From contig NC_133108.1 of NCBI RefSeq assembly GCF_022965805.1, positions 18,736,056 through 18,800,055 of the forward strand: 64,000 nt of DNA, read 5' to 3'. Each line of letters opens with the position of its first letter. Position 1 is the first letter of the stretch. Positions 35,022 to 46,397 of this stretch are shown here, piece by piece. Below the pieces are notes generated by a model. The model ran no database searches. It was not told where the DNA came from and worked only from the letters and a program-made list of their open reading frames with translations. This DNA is from Primulina eburnea. Lineage: Eukaryota > Streptophyta > Magnoliopsida > Lamiales > Gesneriaceae. The translations under genes were made by a program, and so were the position numbers.

Positions 35022-38000
35022 TGTAGAACCCGTAACTTAGACTATGTATAAGACATGCATAATTCTAGTATTTAAATTTAAAATGATTTTTATTGCATGA
35101 GTATTTAAATTTAATTATTTTATTATTTTATGCAGTCGTTTAAATTTAATCATTTCAGTTAATTCAGTGAGGCCGGACTGGAGTTGGAGTTTTAAGATAG
35201 AATTTAAGATTCAGAAAACTTTTCCAGAATTTATTTTAGCTAGCTAGTAAGTTAATTTAAGTTAATAAGGAAGTATAAGGAATTATTTAAGTTACTTGAG
35301 GCGAGTAAGAAATAAGTTCATGTATGTTCCATAATTAAGGGGTTAGTTCACTAAATTAATTAGGGATAGGTAAGGCTCGTATTAAAATTTATCAACTAAA
35401 CAATATTTCCTTCCATTTATTAGATGAATTTTCGGCCCCCTTAGAATATTAAGCAATTCAATGGCCAACTAACCCTTTGACCCATTCTTTGTTGTTTTAG
35501 CATGCTAATATTTTTAATTATTGAGCAACCTTAATTAATTAACTAATAAGCATTATCCTAGTCTAGATAGCATGAGGAATTCGGTCACCACATTCTAGAG
35601 TCATCCAATAATCATTTGTTAGCAAACCAAATTCAAAATTTGAAAAGGTGGAGACTTGGTCTTGATTTTTTTCCCTATATTTTGCACACATCTCCCTCAC
35701 TCCCCTAACCAATATTTCTCCTCTCCATCATCGAAATCCAGAGCCATTTCAGTGTTAAAAATCGTGAGAATTCAGTGAGAGTAAGGACAGAAAAATCAAG
35801 AGCAAGGTAGCAAGAAAAGAAAGCGCTCCACCTCCTCCGCGCCGTATCGTCTCATTCTTTCGTTTTAATATATGCATGCCTCGTTTCGTCTCATTCTTTC
35901 GTTTTTCATTCAAACGAAACTAGGCATGCATATATTCTTCCTTGACTCTTCAATCAAGTCCTACTATCATTATTTTTATGTTTCATGATCATCATTTCAT
36001 GCAAAAACCGAAACATAGCAAGAAATTTTCAGAAAAATCACACATGCAAATTTCGACTTTCATGATGCTCTTCACGGGTTCTCTTGTTTCGATGTTTCAG
36101 GTGGATGGTTCGACTCCAGGCTCACTAAGCTACATCTAGACACATACTAGGGTGTGTCAAGACCATGTTGGTCAATTCAAACAAGCCCCATGCATGATAG
36201 AATTCGAATTTGACAGCAACTCTTCAATCTTGGCCATTTGAGTTTTCGAAAAATCTGTTGTGTGCTGTCAAGGGGATGGATCTGATCTGGCTGCCACAAG
36301 GCATATAGCCATGGTGAGATCCCTTCCCTAGCATGTCTAAGACGTGACTAAGTTTCCCTTTTTGTGGATTGGTCCATGGTGAATCGGTTTTTACAAAATA
36401 ACTCAAGAACAGCCCCTTCCCCATTTCGGCTCTTCATTTGTACAGCATGTGTGCTTTGCATTTTGGTGGATTGGTGTGGATCTTGTTTAGCCTATGGACC
36501 TTAGCCACCGTTCATACCATACCCCAAGATGTCTAGATCGTGCCATGGTCAACCAAATGGCCACTGGAAAGGTCCATGACAGCAAACGAAGCAAAACGCC
36601 CCAAGCGCAAAGATTACGTTCTCGGCTAGGAGTGTGGTCTTGTTTCTGGTGTGGTTCGGATTGTGGCTGGCCTAGGGCCCTTAGCCATGGTTCAAACCAT
36701 TCCTTGGGATGTTGGTAAGAGTCTCTGGTCGGTGGTTCAAGCCCCAATGGCCGGTAGTCTCGAAAACGACACAAGAAAAGCAAATGTGCAGCTGCTGTAA
36801 TTTTGACAACAAGCGTGCTGTTGTTCTCAGGCGTCGTTTGAGTTCTTGTTTTGCTTTTATCCTATGGCCTTGAACTGGACAATGCCTCATCGAGTTAGTA
36901 AGGTCATGTTTTTGGCCGTTTGTGATTCGGATCATTTTTGAGGTCATACGAGAATTTACGGTGCGATGTGCCAAATTGACTCTCGAAAGAGCGTTTCATG
37001 TTTTGGCCTCCATTCACCTAAAATTCGACTTGCATAATTTTAGGAGCATTAATTCATCATTTTAAACGTATTTTAATCATGACTATATGATGTTTCAGTG
37101 TTGGCTCGGGTTGGTTCGGAGTCATAATTAAATACGAAGTCGTTCGGTGTAATTGTCACATTTTCGAATGTTATTGCATAGTTTGGTCCCATAAATCTAT
37201 TGCATATTTTTCATGGCATATTTAGGTTGCAGCGAGCCTGGGAGCGATCCAATCCAAGCAGTAAATTATTACAGGATATTTAATTGTGCCATTTCATTAT
37301 ATTACGTGCATAAAAATATAAAATGTTCATTTTTGAGATTATGCAATATTGCTTGTGGTCATTTCACTATCATGGGATTATTGCTAAATCCGGTCGCCAG
37401 TTACCGGTCCGGTCGTCAGTTACCGGTCAGTTCAGTTTGTACCACCCAGTATACTGTGGCATAGTCTGATCAGACGTTTACTATTTTACCCGGTCGCCAG
37501 TTACCGGTCATGGGAGCATTTTATTATCCGGTCGCCAGTTATCGGTCAGTTTCAGTGCAGGGGCCACTCGCGTAGACCACAATCTCAACAGAAAATTTAT
37601 TACAGGCTATTTCAGTACAAGGCTCCAAGGAGCAAACATTTTCACTATGACTTTCAGTTCAGTTATGCACGTATTATAATCGCTCATGATATGTTATTTT
37701 CACATTGTGCCTCATGACATGATATTTTTACTCCCATGAAATTTCTACTATATTTACTCGTTATTTAAGATATATGTATGTTGAGTCTTTAGACTCACTA
37801 GACTTGATTATTGTAGGTACTGATGATGTCGGGGCCGAGGGCGGGGACCAGTGAGCTAGCTTGGGTCGGCAGTAGTGGAACTCGAGGACCTCATTTTAGC
37901 ATTTACCATTTTTAGGCTCAAACAGTTTATCCGTTGTTGGATTATTCTTAAATTATTCTTTTGCTAACAAATAATTTCTTCCGCTGCTATTTTAAACATT

Positions 38001-38109
38001 TAAACTTTAGTTAACGGACTATTTTATGAACGAGGCATTTTACTTACTTTACAAAGAAAATTTTTAATTTTTCCGCAAATATTCAAAAACGAATTTTCGG
38101 GCCGTTGTA
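35022..38109 (+). mobile_element. 3.1-kb solo LTR (gypsy type) inside element D LTR
   Basis: Starts TGTAGAACCCGTAAC and ends GGGCCGTTGTA, flanked by CTCGA at 35017-35021 and 38110-38114. The sister LTR of D has CTCGAGCTCAAGCG uninterrupted (about 27822). There is no primer site, polypurine tract or coding region, so it is a solo LTR left by LTR-LTR recombination. The orientation is a guess from the TTTCCGC-type tail. It contains an inverted repeat at about 35845-35940 and CCGGT-N8-ACCGG repeats at 37388-37550. Short open frames show no domains. Confidence 0.85.
37388..37550 (+). repeat. CCGGTCGCCAGTTACCGGTC repeats in solo LTR
   Basis: Four copies of CCGGTCGCCAGTTACCGG or close variants occur at about 37390, 37410, 37480 and 37530. 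Each is a dyad of CCGGT and ACCGG arms around eight bases. Confidence 0.85.
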
Positions 38110-39444
38110 CTCGAGCTCAAGCGACCTTTATCCCTATTTTAGGCGGCTGAATTGACTAAGAATGAATTTAGAATATGTAGTGTTTACAAATGAGTTTCAA
38201 CATCGAATCACGATTCATTTGTATTAAAACATAATCAAGTACTTTATCTATGCTACTTGCATGGGTATACAGATAAAGTATTACGAAACCAAAAAAAAAA
38301 TTATATTAAAATAAAAATTGTTTATTATACTTGAGTCAAAAATTCTCCGGCCAACGATGGACTCACAGGACATCTACTCTAACAGCTAGTACGATCTTGA
38401 GAGGGGTAGGGTCAGGGACTGGGGAAGAAGGACTCGAGGTATGGTTAACGAGGTTTTGGTCAGATATCTCATCTCGAGAATCTGAGGCAGAGGAAGAGCG
38501 AGCAGCGAGGGAGTTCGGTTGCTATTAAATCCATTTCTCAAAGCCCGGTCATTCCCTCGCGGGCACTACTCGCAAAAAGAGATCCCTACCTCGAGAAATC
38601 AACACTGACTCTACACAATTTTCCCGAATGTCAGTCAAATAACTTTTAACATGTCTAAAATAATCTACCTTTTGTTATTTTGATTGGCTCATATTTGTGA
38701 ACTTAACTCTGTGGGATACGTATTTCTACAAGAAAATACAAATCCAAAATGGAAACATATAAATGACTAAAAACCTTGAATCAGACCAATTTTCTCGCCT
38801 TGGGTTGCTTTTAAAACCAATTCAGACTGTGATTGGCTCAAAACCAATCAAAGCATTCGTTTTGTTATGGTTAGGTTTTAAAGTTTGATTCGATTTTTGA
38901 ACACCTCTAATTTTAATTACTATAAGTCTTATTGATTATTATTAGTATTAACTAAAAAATTAGTAACAGAAGTAAAATCCTACGCCATTGTTAATGATAA
39001 AATACTTGTATTAAAACATAATTTTTGTTTCAAGAAAATTAGTTTCCGTTAATTCAAATATTTTTTGTCCTTATTTCAAAAACAAAATTGACGTTTTTCT
39101 AATAAATCGAAATAAAAATCTTTTGTGATCAAGGGCATCAGTAGGAGTGTAGGACTGATTTTAATACAGGGACAAGGTCTTTGCTTCCCACAGCTAGCAG
39201 TAGGAAATCAAAAATTAGAGTCATCCATGGCCACATTTATCTCTCGACCAGGAAAACTCAGAAAGGAGAAGAGACCTCTAGACATACGCTGCTATTGATG
39301 CATCAGCTGCCATTGAATTTTCTGCTTTCTATGACAGAAAAGACGTCACAATATTGATCTTAAGAGGGTTCTTTATTTTGTGTTATATAATTTGGTTTTT
39401 TTTTCAATTATTATTGCTTTTGATAACTAATAAAGAAGAGGAGT

Positions 39445-39614
39445 AGGTCTCATATGAGATCATCTCACGGATCTGTGAGACGGGTCAATCCTGCTCATAT
39501 TCACAATAAAAAGTAATACTTTTAGCTTAAAAAGTAATACTTTTTTATAGATTATCCAAATAAAAATCCGTCTTACAAAATACGACCTGTGAGACCGTTT
39601 CACACAAGTTTTTG
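39445..39614. mobile_element. Fold-back (MITE-like) element, copy 1
   Basis: The left end GATCATCTCACGGATCTGTGAGACGGG and the right end CTGTGAGACCGTTTCACACAAG are imperfect inverted repeats around GTCTCAC/GTGAGAC, with an AT-rich core containing AAAAAGTAATACTTTT. Non-coding. Confidence 0.7.
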
Positions 39615-39629
39615 CCAAAGAGAGTGGGT

Positions 39630-40006
39630 TTAATGTGAGACCGTCTCACGGATCATAATCTGTGAGACGGGTCAATCCTACCCATATTCACAATAAAAAA
39701 TAGGGAAAAACTTGTATGAGACGGTCACACGGGTCATATTTGTGAGATGGATCTTTTATTTGGGTCATCCATGAAAAAGTATTAATTTTTATGATAAAAA
39801 TATTACTTTTTATTGTGAATATGAGTAGGATTGACCCGTCCCACAGATTAAGATCCGTGAGACGGTCTCACATGAGACGGTCTCACACTCTAAAAAATAA
39901 TACTCTTAGCATAAAAAGTAATACTTTTTCATAGGTAACCCAAATAAGAGATCCGTCTCACAAATACGATCCGTGAGACCGTCTAACACAAATTTTTGTC
40001 ATCAAT
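39630..40006. mobile_element. Fold-back element, copy 2, split by an inverted copy 3
   Basis: Copy 2 begins TGTGAGACCGTCTCACGG and ends GTGAGACCGTCTAACACAA. It is interrupted near 39702-39892 by a third copy in opposite orientation, starting AACTTGTATGAGACGGTC and ending GAGACGGTCTCACACTC. All three share the CACAATAAAAAGTAATACTT core. Confidence 0.7.
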
Positions 40007-40368
40007 AAAAGTTAAAAAAGTTCTGCTTCCATTCAAAGAACTAACATTTCTCAAAAACTATTAGGAGTTCCGCTATTCTTGCCTTGGATTTTTCTTCATA
40101 ATATATTCCAAAATCAGCATTAATTAGTCAGTAACCCATAATAAATCCATTTTCACCAAAAAAAAAAATTAAAATTTATCTCAGTATTTTGTTTCATGCA
40201 CATTTAATCGGATCACCACATGTTAATTGAAGACGTATTCCTATCGTTATTAACGTTCCACCTCCCTTTCTCCTTCAACTCAAAATAATCATTACAATGG
40301 ATGAAAGTATGGTCACATGAAAACCCTGAATTCTTAGGAGTTCAAATTTCAAATTTATTTTTGGGGAG

Positions 40369-43300
40369 ATGGGATCTCAAGGAAACAAAGGAGAAATGAA
40401 TGTGAATCATCATTCAGAGAGCGAGACTGAGAGAAACAGTAGTGCAGGGCATGATCTGGATATGGCGTCCGACTCGGAATCGGGGATGATTAGCAGGCAG
40501 GCTAGTGAAGCTTCTTGCTATGCAACCGAGGAAGATGAAGAATTGTCGCTTCATTTGGGGCCCAAGTGGAGTATCAAAGAGCACCTTGAGAAAGATAAGG
40601 TCAATATTCTACTATCTATTTGTTTTGTTTTGCGGTTTCTCTTTCGGTTTTTTGCAAGTTTTATAGCTTCTTATAAAAATCTAGGATGATGAGAGCTTGA
40701 GAAGGTGGAAAGAACAACTTCTAGGGGGTTTGGATGCTGATGCTGTTCAAGGTATTTGAAAATTTTTCCCTTGCAAATTCACGCTATATAAAGTTGGCTT
40801 TTATTACTTGTTTGATTGGCTTTGTCCCACAAATTTTGAAGTGAGTATTGGAGTACGACTGTACGACTCATTTGTAATAAATTTATAAAATCTTTTTGTT
40901 GGATCTCGGTTTTCTCGTGTCTAAAACGCACCGTAAGTTTTAAAATTTTATTTTTATTTTGACAATCAAAATAATTGTTTGAGCACTCGTATGGTTTTAT
41001 AATTAAACATTCACAGGGAGTTTAATAATATACATTTGGTGAATAGATCACTAGGCTCCAACTATTCCGGGGTTAGCGGAGATAGCTCTTGATGAATCCC
41101 TACGAACTTTCTTCAAGAACTCCTTCTATTAAGTCCACGACCAGAAGATTTGTTCCTCTTTCAAATAGCACTAGAATATTTGAAAGAAGTTTTTACGTTG
41201 AGATCAAAAATTTTGAGAGATGACTCAAATCTCTTTTCTTGAAGAGTGGCCAAAATATTTGGAGGATTTTTAAGAAACTCTCGTGAATCACAATTGGAAG
41301 ACTTGGAGGCTAGGTCAATTTTTCCTTTTTATTTATTTAAAAACAATAGCTTTGACTTAAATTACATAATTAATATTAATGGACTTGATTAATTAATTGG
41401 GGTAGTCCAACTAGTTCAATCAATTAATCAAAGCCCATTAATAACTTTAATTATTTAATATGTTGGACTTGTACTCTTATAATCTCATTAAACATATTCC
41501 CACTATATTTAATTTAATATTTAATAAACTCAACTTTTAAGTTTAATAAATTAAATCAATTATAAATTCAACATTTGAATTTAATATTTAAATTATAAAT
41601 TCAACTACTTGAATTTATTTTCTCAAAATTAAATTATCATAAATTCTACTCCTTGATTTTACTATATCATAAATATAAATTCAACTACTTGAATTTATTC
41701 TCTCAACGGGAACAAACGATCCAGTGCTTGTATGACCCTCAATGGTTCAGGGATACAGCTAGCAGTGGGTTCACAACTCTTTGTGATTCAGAATAATATT
41801 TATTCTTATTCGGGCTTACCCTAGTTAGCCCCATTCTTTTCATCAATACCTTGATCAAGAATGTCAGAACTCATTTCTGATTGCACCCATTGGATAATGG
41901 TAAGAGCGGTTAGTAGCATCACCCCATTATCCCCTAGGTATCACTGATAGTGCGTGCAAGAACCAGTCGATTATGATTAGCGTACAATACGATCCCTTCA
42001 TCTCATATATCCCGATCGAATCTGCAACCATTGGTTCACCGAGGGTTGCATAATAATTCGATATCTATGTGATAACTATAATAGTGGCATCGCATGTACT
42101 ATTTGAGAACTCCTTCTCTAACGTACATCTCATACTCTGGCCAGAGATTCCACGCACTATTATTTCATCAAATCACACAGGATATCCACACCCGTAGGTG
42201 AACGGTGAATCCCCGACTACAATTCACTGGCTCCTATATGTGTCGCAACTGTACCCAACCTCGCCAGCCGATGACTCTCCTGGGGCCGGTAAATGAGTCA
42301 AAACACAGCCCTAGCATATAGAGCCTCAGTGTTGTCCCGGTTCGTAAGGACTAATGGTGTAAAATCATAACCGCAGACTTATCCTCTCGATTAATGATAA
42401 CCACTTGGAATGTCCGAGTGAGGGTTGTTCGGTATAATCATCATATGACTACCCATTTGAATGTTTGGACATCTCCATGCCCATACCAAGAAACGCAGTA
42501 CACAACATCACATATGCTAGTCTCGAGGTCAGGCGACCTTTATCCATGTTTTAGACGGCTGAATCGACTAGGAACGAATTTAGAATATGCAGTATTTACA
42601 AATGAGTTTCAACATCGAATTACGATTCATTTGTACTAAAGCATAATCAAGGATTTTATCTATGCTAATTGCATGAGTATACAGATAAAGTATAACGAAA
42701 CCATTAAAAGTTAAATTATATTAAAATAAAGATTGTCTATTTCACTTGAGTCAATAAATTTCCTAGCCAACCGTTGGCTTGCAGGGCATCTACTCTCACA
42801 CTTACAACATTATTATATAACTTAGATTTTGAAACATTTCAAACATATTGTTTTCAGTGAAGGTGCCGTATGTTATCTTGTTGGATCTGTTTTCTACACG
42901 CCCAAACGCAGCGAAAGTTTTAAAATTTTTATTTTATTTTGAAAAACAAAATAATTTTTCTTTAGGCACTCGTATGATTTAACAAAACAAACATAGGATG
43001 TTAGAAAAATATACCTTTGTGAATTTAATTCATTGGACACCAACCGATCCGGTATTACAGATCTGGCTCTTGATGATTCCCTACGAACTTTTTTCAAAGA
43101 AATCCTCCTATCAAGTCAACGACTAGATTGTATGTTCCTCTTCTAATTTGCACTAGAAAAACCAAATGGCCGAAATTCTCTTTCTTTTGGAGGTGGAGGC
43201 TCACGAAATTGATGTTGTGGTGGCTAGGTTAAGAGATTTGCATGTATTATTTATAATAAAATAATAACCTAATTACATAATTAACATTAATGGGCTTGAT

Positions 43301-45709
43301 TTAATTAATTGGGCTAGTCCAACTAGTTTAATTAATTTAATCAAAGCCCATCAAAACTTTAATTATTTATTATGTTGGACTTGTACTCCTACAAGCCCAT
43401 TAAACAAGCTACCCACCAATTTTTAATTAATTAATAAACCCAACTTTTGAGCTTAATAAATTAAATACATTATAAATTCAACACTTGAATTTATTATTTA
43501 AAATATAAATTCAACTCCTTGAATTTTTATCACCTCTAAAATTTAATATTTAATAAACCCAACATTTGAGTTTAATAAATTAAATTCTTAAATTTTATAA
43601 ATTCAACTTGAATTTATTCTCTCAAAATTTAATTATCATAAATTCAACTCCTTGAATTAACTATATAATATAAATTCAACTTCTTGAATTTATTCTCTCA
43701 GCGAGAACATACGATCCAGTACTTGTGTGACCCTCAATGGTTCAGGGATACAGCTAGCCGTGGGTTCATAACTCTTTGTGATTCAGAATAGCATTTATTC
43801 TTATTCGGGCTTACCCTAGTTAGCTCTATTCTTTTCATCAACACCTTGATCAAAAATGTCAAAACTCATTTCTGATTGCACCCATCGGATCATGGCAAGA
43901 GTGTCTAGTACCATCGCCCCATGATCCCCTAGGTATCACTGATAGTGCCTGCAAGAACCAGTCGATTATGATTAGCGTACAGTAAGGTCTCTTCATCTCA
44001 TATATCTCGATCGAATCTGCAACCATTGGTTCATCGAGGGTTGCATAATAATTCGATAACTATGTGATAACTATAATAGTGGCATCGCGTGTACTATTTG
44101 GAGAAATCCTTCTCCAACGTACATCTCGTACTCTGGCCAGAGATTCCATGCACTATTATTTCATTAGATCACATAGGATATCCACACCCATAGGTGAGTG
44201 GTGAATCCCCGACTACAATACACTGGCTCCTATATGTGTCGCAACTGTACCCAACCTCGCCACCTGATGACTCTCCTGGAGCCGGTAAACGAGTCAAAGC
44301 ACAGCCCTAGCATATAGAGCCTCAGTCTTGTCCCGGGTCGTAAGGACTAATGGTGTACAATTATAATCACGGACTTATCCTTTCGATGAATGATAACCAC
44401 TTGGAAAGTCCGAGGGAGGGTTGTTCGGTATAATCATCATATGACTACCCATCTGCATGTTTGGACATCTCTATGCCCTTACTAAGAAACGCAGTACACA
44501 ACATCACAGATGCTAGTCTCGAGCTCAAGCAACCTTTATCCATGTTTTAGGCTGCTGAATCGACTAGGAACGAATTTAGATCATACAGTATTTACAAACG
44601 AGTTTCAACATCGAATTACGATTCATTTGTATTAAAGTATAATCAAGGTCTTTATCTATGTTTGATAACATGGGTATACAGATAAAGAAATAACAAACCA
44701 TGAAATAATGAATTATATTAAAATAAAGATTGTTTATTACACTTGAGTCAATAAAATCCCTAGCCAACAGTTGGCTTGCAGGGCATCTACTCTAACATAT
44801 CTCATGCAAAAAATTGTCATACCATAAAAGAAAATATTCGGGTGTAGCATATAACTTAGATTTTGAAACATTTCAAACATATTGTTTTCAGTGAAGGTGC
44901 CGTATGTTATCTCATGCAAAAAATTGTCATACCATAAAATAAAATATTCGGGTGTAGCATATCGTTAAATTGTGGAATACACGCGTATACACAATCTACA
45001 TCTATTGCACACGATTTAATGCCATTATATACATGATTATAACTTATAAAACTTATTAAAAATCGTAAATTCATAGAGAATGAAGAACCAGATGTAAAAA
45101 TCTTGAGCCTCACAATCGTGTCAGAGGGTAGACCTGATATTGTGCTTTCGATACCGAAGAATGGAAACCCGAAAGGATTGTGGTTTACACTAAAAGAAGG
45201 AAGTCGTTACCACCTCAGATTTTCTGTCAAAGTCAGCAATGATATCGTGTGTGGCTTAAAGTACACTAATACCGTGTGGAAGACCGGAATCAAAGGTTCG
45301 TTATCTAGCTAGAGCTGATCTATTTTAATCGACCACTATGTACAATCTAAATACCAATGTGGTCGATCAAAAGCTAAATTGTGTGTGCAGTTTATAGCTC
45401 GAAACAGATGTTGGGGACCTTTAGTCCTCAGTCGGATACCTACACCCAGGAAATGCCAGAAGAGACGACTCCATCTGGAATCTTTGCTAGAGGGTCTTAT
45501 ACAGCAAGAACTAAAGTATTCTTTTTTCGACTTTTTAAAATTTTTATCAAGAGAAAATTGTAATTTTAAACTGTACATTTGTCTTTTGCTATTTCGGTTC
45601 TCTTATTTATTTTTATCATGTATTGGTTCAGTTTGTTGATGACGATAACAAATGCTATTTGGAGATCAACTACACATTTGACATCCAGAGAGATTGGCCC
45701 TCAAATTAG
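40369..45709 (+). CDS. RhoGDI: Rho GDP-dissociation inhibitor (RhoGDI), five exons
   Basis: Exons 40369-40599, 40685-40751, 45077-45295, 45391-45515 and 45632-45709 join in phase to 239 codons plus stop, the usual length of plant RhoGDIs. All introns are GT-AG (85, 4325, 95 and 116 bp). The acidic, serine-rich N-terminus ends with LHLGPKWSIKEHLEKDK. Exon 2 gives DDESLRRWKEQLLGGL. Exons 3-5 form the immunoglobulin-like prenyl-binding domain: GRPDIVLSIPKNGNPKGLWF, LKEGSRYHLRF, LKYTNTVWKTGIK, MPEETTPSGIFARGSY, CYLEINYTFDIQRDW. RhoGDIs hold prenylated ROP/RAC GTPases in the cytosol in the GDP state; the Arabidopsis homologue SCN1 confines root-hair initiation. The gene looks intact. Intron 2 carries two solo LTRs. 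It is the only host gene recognised here. Confidence 0.95.
40897..42800 (-). mobile_element. Solo LTR 1 (D family) in RhoGDI intron 2
   Basis: Runs TGTTGGATCTCGG...CTCTCACA and aligns with the D LTRs throughout. Flanks CTTTT (40892-40896) and CTTAC (42801-42805) are only a partial TSD match, perhaps mutated. There is no interior, so it is a solo LTR. Orientation minus relative to the gene, by analogy with D. Confidence 0.85.
42816..44963 (+). repeat. About 116-bp tandem duplication in intron 2, first copy split by solo LTR 2
   Basis: The segment TATAACTTAGATTTTG...TCGGGTGTAGCA occurs intact at about 44848-44963. It also occurs as two halves at 42816-42878 and 44803-44847 on either side of solo LTR 2. 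The two copies differ by a base or so. Confidence 0.85.
42879..44797 (-). mobile_element. Solo LTR 2 (D family) in RhoGDI intron 2
   Basis: Runs TGTTGGATCTG...CTCTAACA with a perfect TSD TATCT (42874-42878 and 44798-44802). It is 1919 bp and clearly diverged from solo LTR 1, so this is a separate insertion. Confidence 0.9.
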
Positions 45710-46397
45710 GCTGTGCTGGCATTTCTCAAGGGCAATTCAAGTTCACCCACAACGCAAAATTAATAATGGGCATTTTTTTGTTCTCTTTTTCGAATTTTAT
45801 TTGTCTTCGATTGTTATTAGCGTGTTGAGAGTTTTATATTCTAGGTTACTTGTTTTAGTTTGATATTCATATTTATACATTAACCTAGAGCAAATTACGA
45901 TAAAATAATCAACAATAACAAACATATAGTAACCATAAGTAGGGCCACCTTATTAGTGAACGAAAAATCCGTATTAGTTGGGTTTACTCCGTTGGATTTC
46001 ATGGTATTAGTTTTCACTTATGTAGATTAGGGAATCTCGTCAAAAACAAATTCAATCATTAGAAGAATTTCAAGAATAGGTGAACTGATATCCTATAATT
46101 GTTTATTTGTTATTTTATAATTTATCTCAAATATAACAATCACTGGCTAAATATAGTGGTGATCATGTGATTGTCGACAAAAATAATGCATGAATGACTT
46201 AATATATGTTATCTGTGCCATTGGTAAAATTCTGATTTTTATATGGGTGCCCATCATATATAAAAATAATAAATATATACATGGAAACAAAAATTCTAAT
46301 GTAAATCAATCATAAAAATATATTGTCCGAGAGTTCGAAGCTATGGTTATTGTATCAAACATAAAAATAAATTGACCATAATGTAATATCATTATTG
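45710..46397. other. RhoGDI 3' flank, gene-free
   Basis: AT-rich DNA holding the 3' UTR and terminator region of the host gene. AATAAA-like words are common, so the polyadenylation site cannot be fixed by eye. Nothing else recognisable. Confidence 0.5.

Larger units (their letters stand above)
25609..38384 (-). mobile_element. Element D: old, decayed Ty1/copia retrotransposon
   Basis: LTRs 25609-28098 and 33286-38384 each run TGTTGGAT...TCTAACA, with TSD GCTAG. After subtracting a MITE from the left LTR and a solo LTR from the right, each is about 2.0 kb. They differ at many positions, so the insertion is old. Between them lie a polypurine tract, fragments of RNase H, RT and integrase, decayed gag, a long non-coding leader and a primer binding site, all in minus orientation. 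Confidence 0.92.
33286..38384 (-). mobile_element. 5' LTR of element D, interrupted by a solo LTR
   Basis: Starts TGTTGGATGG and ends CTCTAACA. The 3088-bp insert at 35022-38109 plus its 5-bp duplication leaves about 2.0 kb of LTR, aligned along its length with 25609-28098 but clearly diverged. Confidence 0.9.
38385..40368. other. Upstream region of the RhoGDI gene with fold-back repeats
   Basis: Positions 38385-38560 are the right half of the GC-richer patch into which D inserted. From 38600 the sequence is AT-rich. Positions 39445-40006 are inverted-repeat elements. The last 300 bp before the ATG should hold the promoter and 5' UTR; no confident TATA box was picked. Confidence 0.5.

Noticed and set aside
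37213..37464. 83-codon frame in the solo LTR
   Set aside because: Covers the CCGGTCGCCAGTT repeats, has no domain, and lies in non-coding LTR.
40600..40689. Extension of RhoGDI exon 1 as a single 106-codon protein
   Set aside because: Codons after 40599 (VNILLSICFVLRF) are intronic; GT at 40600 and AG before 40685 restore the conserved DDESLRRWKEQLL segment.
45379..45639. 86-codon frame overlapping RhoGDI exon 4
   Set aside because: Out of frame with the conserved RhoGDI sequence, which joins by GT-AG introns in another frame.
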